Made by a program: the position numbers and the translations under genes | NCBI RefSeq assembly: GCF_026127265.1 | Contig: NZ_WWFG01000001.1 | Coordinates: 2,023,501 to 2,087,500, forward strand | From: Nostoc sp. KVJ3 | GTDB taxonomy: Bacteria > Cyanobacteriota > Cyanobacteriia > Cyanobacteriales > Nostocaceae | Direction: 5' to 3' | Length of the DNA stretch: 64,000 bases | The notes under the pieces: model-generated | What the model saw: the letters and a program-made list of their open reading frames with translations, nothing else | Databases searched by the model: none | Told to the model about the DNA's origin: nothing | Part shown: positions 18,068 to 25,761 of the stretch, in pieces | How positions within the stretch are numbered: position 1 is the first letter of the stretch | Layout of the letters: each line of letters opens with the position of its first letter

Positions 18068-18757
18068 ATGGTCAAGCTATCACTCAAACAGCGAATTCCT
18101 CCTTTAGAGAATGGCGATCGCCTCACTCGCTACGAATTTGAACACCGATATCAAGCAATGCCCCGTCATCAAAAGGCAGAATTAATTGAAGGAGTTGTAT
18201 ACTTGGCATCCCCATTACGTTTTGAAAGCCATGCTGAACCACATGGTCATCTAATAGGTTGGCTGGGAGTTTACGAAGCATTAACCCCTAGTGTGAGATT
18301 GGGAATTAAGCCAACAGTCCGCTTAGATCGAGACAATGAACCACAACCTGATGGAGTGCTATTAATCACACCAACATCTCAAGGACAATCTCGTTTAAGC
18401 GATGATGATTACATCGAAGGTGCGCCAGAACTCGTAATAGAGATAGCAGCTAGCAGTGTTTCGATTGATTTACATGATAAGAAAAAAGTCTATGGTCGAA
18501 ATGGGGTGAAAGAATATATTGTTTGGCAAATATTTGAAAATAAATTAGATTGGTTTCACCTACAACAAGGAGAATATGTCTCTTTAGAAATAGACGCAGA
18601 TGGAATTATCAAAAGTCAACTATTTCCTGGTTTGTGGTTGTCAATGTCAGATTTACTTGCTGGGAATATGCAGCAAGTATTGACTGTGTTGCAGGTGGGA
18701 TTAAATTCGTCAGAACATCAAATATTTGTGCAGCAGTTGTCTGATGAAGATAGTTAG
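18068..18757 (+). CDS. Uma2-family (DUF820) endonuclease-like protein
   Basis: 229 aa. The restriction-endonuclease-like core is recognisable: KAELIEGVVYLASP near residue 38, EPQPDGVLLI near 96 (the acidic Asp) and GAPELVIEIAASS near 120 (the ExA/ExK strand), followed by DLHDKKKVYGRNGVKEYIVW, a signature of Uma2/DUF820. These proteins are strongly expanded in filamentous cyanobacteria and their natural role is unknown. The gene is free-standing with a good ATG. Nuclease activity is inferred from the fold only. Confidence 0.9.
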   Translation: MVKLSLKQRIPPLENGDRLTRYEFEHRYQAMPRHQKAELIEGVVYLASPLRFESHAEPHGHLIGWLGVYEALTPSVRLGIKPTVRLDRDNEPQPDGVLLITPTSQGQSRLSDDDYIEGAPELVIEIAASSVSIDLHDKKKVYGRNGVKEYIVWQIFENKLDWFHLQQGEYVSLEIDADGIIKSQLFPGLWLSMSDLLAGNMQQVLTVLQVGLNSSEHQIFVQQLSDEDS

Positions 18758-18918
18758 TCAGAATTCAGAAGTCAGAATAGTTAAAAAATCAGGGAAACAT
18801 TTGATAAGCTGATCGTCTTGTAATTTGCACATTGTGATTTATCCAAATCATTGTAGTGCGGGCATCCTGCCCGCGTTCGGTATCCAAATTAAATGCAGAA
18901 CAGTTAACTATTTTGACA

Positions 18919-19215
18919 TCAGTCCAGTTTTTGGGGAATGAGACTGGCGTTTTTTGTTGCACTATCCCAAACAATCCAATTAAGAGAATTATCTAAATCA
19001 TCAGGGCTATTTGAAACTTTAAAATATAGCTTTTCTTCGCCTTTTCTTTCAATAGCAAAGTCGGCATTTTGAGCGTAAACGACTATAAAACCTTTGTCTC
19101 GTAAACAATACATCGCCCAAGCTTTCAATGATTGCTTGTATGGTTCGTGTGGAATTGGCGGTTTTGCGATCGTCTCTTCAATTACTTTAAATATTTGTGT
19201 GAGTTTTGCGGTCAT
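18919..19215 (-). CDS. Small hypothetical protein
   Basis: 98 aa from ATG at 19215 (MTAKLTQIFKVIEETIAKPP); a longer frame to 19275 overlaps the upstream gene and is not preferred. The middle has alternating strands (GFIVVYAQNADFAIER, KLYFKVSNS) that resemble a small alpha/beta domain, perhaps a degenerate restriction-endonuclease-like core. I do not recognise a family. It lies 28 bp after the VOC gene on the same strand and may share its transcript. Confidence 0.6.
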   Translation of the reverse strand: MTAKLTQIFKVIEETIAKPPIPHEPYKQSLKAWAMYCLRDKGFIVVYAQNADFAIERKGEEKLYFKVSNSPDDLDNSLNWIVWDSATKNASLIPQKLD

Positions 19216-19243
19216 AGTAGAGATTTTTATTATTACTCCTAAG

Positions 19244-19711
19244 TTAACTAGCTTCTGGATCGCAACGAATTTCAATCATAAAGCCATCTGGATCGTAAAA
19301 ATACACACCTCTACCAGTAGGACGAGTGACTGGGCCGTATGCGATCGCTATTTTATTTTCCCCGATCACTGTCACCGCGCGATCGAATAACTGCGGATCG
19401 ATGTCAAAAGCGAGATGGTAGGCTCTGGTGAATGTCTTCTCTGGATTGGGATCTGGTGGTGATAATTCTGGTTCTCCAAATAAATCGAGTATCGTACCAT
19501 CCGGGGTAATGAAGTTGGCTACTTTCCCAGATGCGACAAGTTCCGCCAGAGTTGCGGGTACTTCGTCGCCTGTGAGTTCGTGCAAACCCAAAATTGTGCC
19601 ATAAAAGTAGCGGGAAGCTTGCATATCGTGGACGTTGAGGGCAATGTGATGCACTTTACGCAGATTTCCTGGCGCAAGGACACTGTTCGCAGATTGGGTG
19701 CTAGATAGCAT
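19244..19711 (-). CDS. VOC-superfamily (glyoxalase/dioxygenase-like) protein
   Basis: 155 aa from ATG at 19711; the longer frame starts with TTG. Two beta-alpha-beta-beta-beta units are visible: KVHHIALNVHDMQASRYFYG at the N-terminus and RAYHLAFDIDPQLFDRAV in the second half, ending in YFYDPDGFMIEIRC. Likely metal ligands are the His of HHIALNV, the His of YHLAFDI and the Glu of MIEIRC, so a mononuclear metal site is plausible. The reaction (lyase, dioxygenase or resistance enzyme) cannot be told. It is followed by a small hypothetical gene. Confidence 0.88.
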   Translation of the reverse strand: MLSSTQSANSVLAPGNLRKVHHIALNVHDMQASRYFYGTILGLHELTGDEVPATLAELVASGKVANFITPDGTILDLFGEPELSPPDPNPEKTFTRAYHLAFDIDPQLFDRAVTVIGENKIAIAYGPVTRPTGRGVYFYDPDGFMIEIRCDPEAS

Positions 19712-19788
19712 AGTGGAACAAAATCTCAATACTTTGATAGAAGCTGAACTTTTTACTTAAAGTTTACTATTCATAATAAAAATCTATC

Positions 19789-20157
19789 ATGGCATTTGAT
19801 TATTCTTTAGACTTTAACAATATTGATTTTCGCCAACATCCTGAACTCTATCGTGTTGTCAAGGGTGAGCAGGGTGTACTTTTGGTTGAACCATACAAAT
19901 CAGAAATACTTCCCTACTGGCGGTTTAAAACTCCTGATATTGCTAGAGAATCGAGTGCAAAAATCTACGATATGTTTCTTGATTATCTAGAACAAGATGA
20001 TTTTGTTGGCGCAGATATGGCACGAAAGTTTATCCAAATGGGTTATACTCGCTCTCGCCGTTATGCTAATCATAAAAGCGGCAGAAAATATAAAAAGGAG
20101 TCAGGAGTCAGAATACAGGAGTCAGAATACTCCACCCATGAAGGGATGGAGTTTTAA
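19789..20157 (+). CDS. DUF4385-type protein with a repeat-derived C-terminus
   Basis: 122 aa. The first ~104 residues (FDYSLDFNNIDFRQHPELYR, GEQGVLLVEPYKSEILPYWR, ARKFIQMGYTRSRRYANHKS) resemble the DUF4385 family, of unknown function. After GRKYKK the frame runs into a dispersed gagtcagaat repeat, giving KESGVRIQESEYSTHEGMEF, which has no family counterpart. Family members as I recall them continue after GRKY, so the normal C-terminus is probably lost. It may be a truncated but expressed gene or a pseudogene. Confidence 0.7.
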   Translation: MAFDYSLDFNNIDFRQHPELYRVVKGEQGVLLVEPYKSEILPYWRFKTPDIARESSAKIYDMFLDYLEQDDFVGADMARKFIQMGYTRSRRYANHKSGRKYKKESGVRIQESEYSTHEGMEF

Positions 20158-20292
20158 TTCAGGAAGAATATTTTAATTTTTTCGCTTGACTTCGGGCGTT
20201 AGCGCAGCGGGACGAAGTCCGGTTTTAACCAATATTCATTAACCACTCGTACAGAATTCATGCTGAATTCTGACTCCTGACTTCTGAATTCT
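20097..20292. repeat. Inverted-repeat element at the 3' end of the DUF4385 gene
   Basis: The left part has ggagtcaggagtcagaatac and the right part gaattctgactcctgactt in inverted orientation, ~110 bp apart. The left arm lies inside the reading frame and provides its last ~20 codons and stop. Confidence 0.65.
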
Positions 20293-20393
20293 TCTTATAA
20301 ACAGATGTATAGGAGCATTTGACTTTTGTAAATAAATATACTCAGCGATTAGAAGTCGCAGCTATACAAACTAAGTCCGCGTAGGCGGACTTA

Positions 20394-20722
20394 GAGGATG
20401 TTTTAAAAGTCCTCTGGTCGGTAGCAAAAAGTTTTAGATCCCCCTAAATCCCCCTTAAAAAGGGGGACTTTGATTCCGGTTCCCCCCTTTTTAAGCTACG
20501 GTGTACACACAAGTCGAATTACCCCCCTTAGTCCCCCCTTGTAAAGGGGGGAAACAAGAAAAATCCGGTTCCCTCCCCTTTACAAGGGGAGGGTTAGGGT
20601 GGGGTAATTCGAGAACTGGTAGTGATTCGATAACTTGTGTGTACACCGTAGCCTTTTTAAGGGGGGGTAGGGGGGATCAACAAGTGCCTAAAATTACAGC
20701 CAACCACTTTTAAAACATCCTC
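20394..20722. mobile_element. GAGGATG-ended MITE, copy 1, interrupted by a second element
   Basis: Ends gaggatgttttaaaagt and acttttaaaacatcctc are perfect inverted repeats and are flanked by TTA on both sides. The 158-bp inner element plus an 8-bp target duplication account for 166 of the 329 bp; the remainder is 163 bp, exactly the length of the uninterrupted copy at 49046-49208. No coding capacity. Confidence 0.85.
20495..20652. mobile_element. Nested 158-bp MITE with 20-bp perfect terminal repeats
   Basis: Terminal inverted repeats gctacggtgtacacacaagt and acttgtgtgtacaccgtagc are perfect. The direct repeat ctttttaa flanks it (20487-20494 and 20653-20660), an 8-bp target duplication. Its interior is a second pair of inverted segments (cgaattacccccc / ggggtaattcg). 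No transposase is encoded. Confidence 0.88.
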
Positions 20723-20766
20723 TTAGGAATTTGAAACCTAGCTGTACAATTTCCTTTAGAGATAAC

Positions 20767-20903
20767 TATAGGAATAGTATTTGATGTAGGGTGCGTTAGC
20801 GTAGCGTAACGCACTATAAGCCTAGGATGGTGCGTTACGACGTTCCGTCTAACACACCCTACAGATACTTATATTTTTTCAAAAATTAAATATGATTCCT
20901 ATA
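20767..20903. repeat. ataggaat-ended repeat with gtagggtg core (copy 1)
   Basis: The ends tataggaatagtatttga and aaatatgattcctata are imperfect inverted repeats. The core (gtagggtgcgtta ... taacacaccctac) is also inverted. Related copies occur at 58800-58945 and 62935-63191. Confidence 0.7.
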
Positions 20904-20938
20904 TATAATTATTACCATTAGCGATCGCGACATTGATA

Positions 20939-22300
20939 ATGTTGTATCAAAACCCTATAAGCAAGCTACAAAAATTCATCCAAAAACAAAGTTTTTTGAA
21001 TGTAGGGGTTTTTCTGGCAATTTTGTTGGGGATTGTATTGTTCAATTGGGTAGCGCTCTCGCAGCAACCAGTTACCCTCAATATGTTAATTACTGCCCCT
21101 GATGCCGAACCTTGGAAGCAGGGTTTGATTAGAGATTTTGAGGCTGAAAACCCAGGCATTCGGATTAACTTAGTTGAGGGGCCGAATGCCACAAATTTGC
21201 TCGAAGACCTGTACACTTCATCTTTTATCTTAGGTGAATCCCCTTATGACTTGGTGAATATGGATGTTATCTGGACACCCAAGTTTGCTGCTGCTGGATG
21301 GTTGCTATCCTTAGACGATCGCATTTCCCAGCAGGAGTTGGCAGCATTTTCACCCAAGGATGTAGAAGGTGGACGTTACCAGAACAAGCTATACCGCATT
21401 CCCGTGCGTTCCGACGTGGGAATGCTTTACTACCGCGAAGATTTAATCAAAGAAGCAGGATTGAAACCGCCAGAAACCTTTGAGGATTTGATGCGAATAT
21501 CCCTGATCTTGCAGAAGAAAAAACAAGTGAATTGGGGCTATGTTTGGCAGGGACGGCAATATGAAGGACTCGTGGCCATGTTTGTGGAAGTCCTTAATGG
21601 TTTTGGTGGCTTCTGGGTTAATCCCGAAACGTTGGAGGTTGGGCTAGATAGACCAGAAACATTACAGGCGATTGAGTTTTTGCGTAGTACTGTCACACAG
21701 GGCGTTTCTCCTGCTGGAGTCACAACCTACCAGGAAGAAGACACCCGACGCTTATTTCAAAGTGGTCAAGTAGCGTTTTTACGTAGCTGGCCTTATGCAT
21801 GGCCTTTAGCCCAAGCAAAGAATTCGCCAATTCAAGGCAAAATTGCAATTAAACCGATGGTTCATGCTCACGGTAAAACTGGTGCAGCTTGTTTAGGAGG
21901 CTGGGGTATAGGAATTGCTAAATCTTCTAAACATCCCGAAGAAGCTTGGAAAGCAATTCAATACTTTACCAGTCGAAAGGCACAGCGCCGATTTATTTTG
22001 AGTGCAGGTTATGTACCAAGTCGCCGGGATTTATTTACAGACCCAGAGATTGTTGCTAAATACCCTCACTATCCGCAGTTACTGGAGGTTGTGAATAATG
22101 CAGTTTTACGTTCGCCGATCGCCCAATATGACCAGACATCAGATATTTTACAGCGTTACCTCAGCGCTGCACTATCTGGTCGGATAAATCCAGAACGAGC
22201 AATGCAAGCTGCTGCTAATGAAACGCGCCGGCTGTTAGCAGCAGGGGGCAGGGGCAGGGGGCAGGGAGCAGGGGGCAGGGAGCAGGGGGAGAAGAATTAA
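20939..22300 (+). CDS. ABC transporter substrate-binding protein, sugar family 1
   Basis: 453 aa from ATG 20939 (a TTG six bases earlier is less likely). An N-terminal hydrophobic segment (NVGVFLAILLGIVLFNWVAL, ~18-37) has no lipobox Cys, so it is a long signal or an uncleaved anchor. The mature part has the type-1 solute-binding fold (FEAENPGIRINLVEGP; GMLYYREDLIKEAGLKPPET; GGWGIGIAKSSKHPEEAW), like trehalose/maltose- and glycerol-phosphate-binding proteins. The last ~22 residues (GGRGRGQGAGGREQGEKN) are encoded by a gggcaggg repeat and are probably foreign. First gene of a four-gene importer. The sugar is unknown. Confidence 0.92.
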   Translation: MLYQNPISKLQKFIQKQSFLNVGVFLAILLGIVLFNWVALSQQPVTLNMLITAPDAEPWKQGLIRDFEAENPGIRINLVEGPNATNLLEDLYTSSFILGESPYDLVNMDVIWTPKFAAAGWLLSLDDRISQQELAAFSPKDVEGGRYQNKLYRIPVRSDVGMLYYREDLIKEAGLKPPETFEDLMRISLILQKKKQVNWGYVWQGRQYEGLVAMFVEVLNGFGGFWVNPETLEVGLDRPETLQAIEFLRSTVTQGVSPAGVTTYQEEDTRRLFQSGQVAFLRSWPYAWPLAQAKNSPIQGKIAIKPMVHAHGKTGAACLGGWGIGIAKSSKHPEEAWKAIQYFTSRKAQRRFILSAGYVPSRRDLFTDPEIVAKYPHYPQLLEVVNNAVLRSPIAQYDQTSDILQRYLSAALSGRINPERAMQAAANETRRLLAAGGRGRGQGAGGREQGEKN

Positions 22301-22327
22301 TAACCAGTCCCCAATGACAAATGACAA

Positions 22328-23239
22328 ATGACAAATATGCATACACTCCGAAGTCGGGAACAACGGACTGCTTGGATCTTACTGACACCAGCATTATTGC
22401 TGTTGTTGTTTGTATTTGCTTACCCGATTTTACGAGCATTCTGGTTAAGTGTATTCACTAGAAATTTGGGAACGGAACTACAACCCGTATTTTCTGGTTT
22501 CGACAATTATCTGCGGATGGCAGGGGATGGTCGTTTCTGGCAAAGTTTCTCGGCGACGACCGTGTTCACAACTGTATCCGTGCTTTTAGAACTACTGCTA
22601 GGACTGGGGATTGCTCTAGTTCTCAATCAGCCGTTTTTTGGACGGGGCGTAGTGCGGACAACTGCCATTCTACCTTGGGCTTTGCCTACCGCTCTGATTG
22701 GTCTGGCGTGGGCTTGGATTTTTAACGACCAGTTTGGAGTTGTAAACGATATTCTGCATCGGTTAGGGCTGATTAAAACTGGAATTAACTGGTTAGGAGA
22801 TCCAAATCTGGCGATGAGTGCAGCAATTTTTGCTGATGTTTGGAAAACTACACCCTTTATCAGTATTTTGCTGTTGGCTGGCTTGCAGTCGATACCAGCA
22901 GACCTCTACGAAGCCTATTCTGTCGATGGAGCAAATGCTTGGCAAAGCTTCCGTAATATTACCCTGCCACTGCTGCTGCCGCAAATCTTAATTGCAGTCC
23001 TATTTCGATTTGCTCAAGCTTTCGGGATTTTCGACTTGATTGCTGTAATGACCGGGGGTGGCCCTGGTGGTGCAACTGAAGTGGTGTCGCTATACATCTA
23101 TTCTACGGTGATGCGCTACTTAGATTTTGGTTATGGAGCAGCACTGGTGGTAGTAACATTTTTAATATTAATTGCTGGGGTAGCGATCGCTATTTTCTTA
23201 CTTAATAAATACCGTGCCAAAACATCAGGAGTTATTTGA
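22328..23239 (+). CDS. Sugar ABC transporter permease (MalF/UgpA type)
   Basis: 303 aa with six transmembrane segments and the CUT1 EAA motif (YEAYSVDGANAWQSFRNITLP, residues ~195-215), which docks on the ATPase. The ATG at 22328 lies in three atgacaa heptamers; an in-frame ATG at 22337 (MHTLRSREQR) is equally good. It forms the membrane channel with the MalG-type permease 3 bp downstream and is preceded by the binding-protein gene. Confidence 0.93.
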   Translation: MTNMHTLRSREQRTAWILLTPALLLLLFVFAYPILRAFWLSVFTRNLGTELQPVFSGFDNYLRMAGDGRFWQSFSATTVFTTVSVLLELLLGLGIALVLNQPFFGRGVVRTTAILPWALPTALIGLAWAWIFNDQFGVVNDILHRLGLIKTGINWLGDPNLAMSAAIFADVWKTTPFISILLLAGLQSIPADLYEAYSVDGANAWQSFRNITLPLLLPQILIAVLFRFAQAFGIFDLIAVMTGGGPGGATEVVSLYIYSTVMRYLDFGYGAALVVVTFLILIAGVAIAIFLLNKYRAKTSGVI

Positions 23240-23242
23240 CCC

Positions 23243-24106
23243 ATGAGTTCAACTCCCCAACCAACGGCAAAAACCAGATTTTCTCTGAAAAAAATCTTGT
23301 TGCTAATAGCGGTTGTATTAATAATGTTATTCAGCCTAGCGCCAGCCTTATGGCAATTGCTGACCTCCTTTAAAGTTAACGAAGATATTGCCGCCGTTCC
23401 CACCGTCTATTTCCCGACGCGATTCACTTTTAGTCATTACATTGAGTTATTCACTCGTCGTCCATTTTGGCGCTACATCTTCAACAGTGCCTTTGTGTCG
23501 ATTACTTCTACAGCTTTAGCTTTAGCGATCGGCGCACCTGCTGCTTATGCCTTAGCACGGTTACGCCCTTGGGGTGAACAAGCAATCCTTGCTAGCGTTC
23601 TGATGGTGACTTTATTTCCGGGAATTCTATTGTTTCTGGGACTGTTAGAAATTATTCAAGCGCTCAGATTAGGTAACAACTATTTAGCGCTGATTATACC
23701 CTACACTGCCATCAATTTACCCCTAACGATTTTAGTACTCAGAAGCTTTTTCCAACAACTACCTAAAGATTTAGAAGATTCTGCTAGAGTCGATGGCTAC
23801 AACACCTTTCAACTACTGTGGCAAATCGTGCTACCTATGACCCTTCCCGCCTTAGTGACTACTGGAATTCTCACCTTTATTTTTGCCTGGAATGAGTTTA
23901 TCTTCGCTCTGACATTTATGACCCGTGAAGAGATGAAAACGATTCCCGTTGCGGCGGCTCAATTGGGTGGTGCGACAGTATTTGAAATTCCCTACGGTGC
24001 GATCGCTGCTGCTACTGTTGTTGGGACGTTACCTCTAGTTTTTCTAGTTTTGTTTTTCCAGCGCCGGATTGTCCAAGGTCTGACTGCTGGTGCTGTTAAA
24101 GGATAA
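23243..24106 (+). CDS. Sugar ABC transporter permease (MalG/UgpE type)
   Basis: 287 aa, six transmembrane segments, with the EAA loop LEDSARVDGYNTFQLLWQIV (~182-201). The start is 3 bp after the stop of the first permease, so the two are probably translated together. It ends 8 bp before the ATPase gene. Together the permeases and ATPase make a CUT1-type importer for an oligosaccharide or sugar derivative. Confidence 0.94.
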   Translation: MSSTPQPTAKTRFSLKKILLLIAVVLIMLFSLAPALWQLLTSFKVNEDIAAVPTVYFPTRFTFSHYIELFTRRPFWRYIFNSAFVSITSTALALAIGAPAAYALARLRPWGEQAILASVLMVTLFPGILLFLGLLEIIQALRLGNNYLALIIPYTAINLPLTILVLRSFFQQLPKDLEDSARVDGYNTFQLLWQIVLPMTLPALVTTGILTFIFAWNEFIFALTFMTREEMKTIPVAAAQLGGATVFEIPYGAIAAATVVGTLPLVFLVLFFQRRIVQGLTAGAVKG

Positions 24107-24114
24107 AAATCAAA

Positions 24115-25212
24115 ATGGCTAAACTCGAACTCAAAAACTTGAATAAAACCTATACTTCCAAAGTTATCCCTGTTAAAGATGTGAGCTTAACGGTAGATAA
24201 CCATGAGTTTCTCACTTTACTTGGCCCTTCTGGCTGTGGCAAATCTACTGTTCTACGCATGATTGCAGGTCTTGAAGAACCTACTCGCGGCCAGATTAAG
24301 ATCAACGACGTGGATGTTACTTATAAATCAGCTGGCGATCGCAACATCGCAATGGTATTTCAAAGTTATGCACTCTATCCGCACATGACAGTGTACGAAA
24401 ACCTCGCTTCTGGACTCAAGCTCAGAAAAATACCACCTGGAGAAATTAAACAGCGAGTCACAGAAGTGGCAGAAATTTTAGGATTACAAGAGTTGATCAA
24501 CCGCAAGCCTGGTCAAATGTCTGGAGGTCAACGACAGCGTGTTGCAGTCGGTCGTGCTTTAGTGCGTAATGCCGATGTCTACCTACTAGATGAACCATTA
24601 AGTAACTTGGATGCACTGCTGCGAGAACGAGTCCGAGCCGACCTGAAGCAAATTTTTGCAGATCAAAAAGTCCCTGTCGTCTATGTTACCCATGACCAAA
24701 CAGAAGCGATGACACTCTCCACCAAAGTAGCTTTGCTCAACGATGGCTATGTTCAGCAACTTGACCCACCCGAAGTTATTTATAACCATCCAGCTAATTT
24801 ATTTGTGGCTGGATTCGTTGGTAGTCCTCAGATGAATTTACTGACTCTAACTTGTAACGAACACTACGCAATACTAGGCGATTTCCAAGTACCTTTACCA
24901 GATATACCAACTGTACCACCCCAGATTGTGCTAGGTATCCGCCCAGAAAACGTTCGCATTGCTCAACCAGGTGATACCCAAACCATCCAAGGACGAGTGT
25001 ATCTAGTAGAAAACTTGGGTATGCACTATTTAGTCAGTATCAAGGTTGAGGGTTCACAAACCGAAGCGATTACAGTCCGTGCTTTGTTGCCAACAGACCA
25101 AACTTGGAGTAGCGAAGATATTACACTGACATTGCCCCCTGAAGATATTCATTGGTTTGATGTTCAATCTGGTCATGCTCTTGTCAAGAGGCAATTAAAT
25201 GTGAGAGGCTAG
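24115..25212 (+). CDS. Sugar ABC transporter ATP-binding protein (MalK/UgpC type)
   Basis: 365 aa. ATPase domain with Walker A GPSGCGKST (~36-44), signature MSGGQRQR, Walker B VYLLDEPLSNLD and switch His in VTHDQTEAM, followed by a C-terminal OB/TOBE domain (~235-365: LGIRPENVRIAQPGD) as in MalK and UgpC. Having its own ATPase in the operon suggests a dedicated system rather than one sharing a general MsiK-type ATPase. Its TAG stop is the left CTAG of a MITE. Confidence 0.94.
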   Translation: MAKLELKNLNKTYTSKVIPVKDVSLTVDNHEFLTLLGPSGCGKSTVLRMIAGLEEPTRGQIKINDVDVTYKSAGDRNIAMVFQSYALYPHMTVYENLASGLKLRKIPPGEIKQRVTEVAEILGLQELINRKPGQMSGGQRQRVAVGRALVRNADVYLLDEPLSNLDALLRERVRADLKQIFADQKVPVVYVTHDQTEAMTLSTKVALLNDGYVQQLDPPEVIYNHPANLFVAGFVGSPQMNLLTLTCNEHYAILGDFQVPLPDIPTVPPQIVLGIRPENVRIAQPGDTQTIQGRVYLVENLGMHYLVSIKVEGSQTEAITVRALLPTDQTWSSEDITLTLPPEDIHWFDVQSGHALVKRQLNVRG

Positions 25213-25315
25213 TACCGCAGGGCGGAATTAAAAATTAAAAATTAAAAATTAAAAACGAATACAGCATAAGGGTTTCATTGATTTGGAATGGGTGGTTTAT
25301 TTCCGCCACACTATA
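25213..25315. mobile_element. CTAG-flanked MITE, copy 2 (103 bp)
   Basis: Nearly identical to copy 1 but with four rather than three attaaaa-type units, giving exactly 7 bp more. CTAG flanks it at 25209-25212 and 25316-25319. The right terminal repeat has drifted (ttccgccacactata). Confidence 0.85.
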
Positions 25316-25319
25316 CTAG

Positions 25320-25761
25320 TAATCCTTGTTCATTACCAATTACTTATATAAAAAAGATAAGAAATTGCTCATATTTTCGGCAAAACTAAGAATACCGCGA
25401 TCGCAATGTTCATAAATTAAGTTACCTTCAAAATCAAATAGAAAAGTTTCTTATCGTTGCAATACGGTTCGATCAAGGTTATTCGATGAAAATATATAGA
25501 TCCTAAATCCGCGATAAATCCCCGTCAGGACGAAGGACTAATTATTGTAAAGACGGCGATTTATCGCGTCTCTTGCCTTAACCAAACAGTATTCCTTCCC
25601 TAAGCTGGATCATCCCCTTTACCTGCACTGATAAATTTATGGGTAGGTTGGGTTGAGGAACGAAACCCAACAAGAAAAATCCTTGGTTTTGTTGGGGTTT
25701 CACGAATGTTCAACGCAACCTACATTTTTTTCCTTTTATCAGAGTCATTATAGAGCGTTAA
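25320..25761. other. Intergenic region with two inverted repeats
   Basis: A 442-bp stretch with no credible gene. It has an imperfect inverted repeat near 25507-25575 (cgcgataaat ... atttatcgcg) and a second repeat at 25643-25723. It separates the sugar importer from the convergent SLH-protein gene. Confidence 0.55.
25643..25723. repeat. gtaggttgggtt-ended repeat
   Basis: Begins gtaggttgggttgagg and ends caacgcaacctac, an imperfect inverted pair with inner complementary segments (gaaacccaacaa / ttgttggggtttc). It is a common type of cyanobacterial dispersed palindrome and could form a terminator for either convergent gene. Confidence 0.6.

Larger units (their letters stand above)
20158..20938. 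other. Repeat-filled intergenic region
   Basis: About 780 bp without a gene. It consists almost entirely of repeats: the inverted-repeat element ending near 20292, a partial copy of the ggctacac family near 20350-20392, a nested pair of MITEs (20394-20722) and an ataggaat-ended repeat (20767-20903). The sugar-transporter promoter must lie in the last ~40-150 bp. Confidence 0.7.

Noticed and set aside
18789..18974. 61-aa minus-strand frame
   Set aside because: Overlaps the small gene at 18919 and a repeat (gtagtgcgggcatcctgcccgc); no support.
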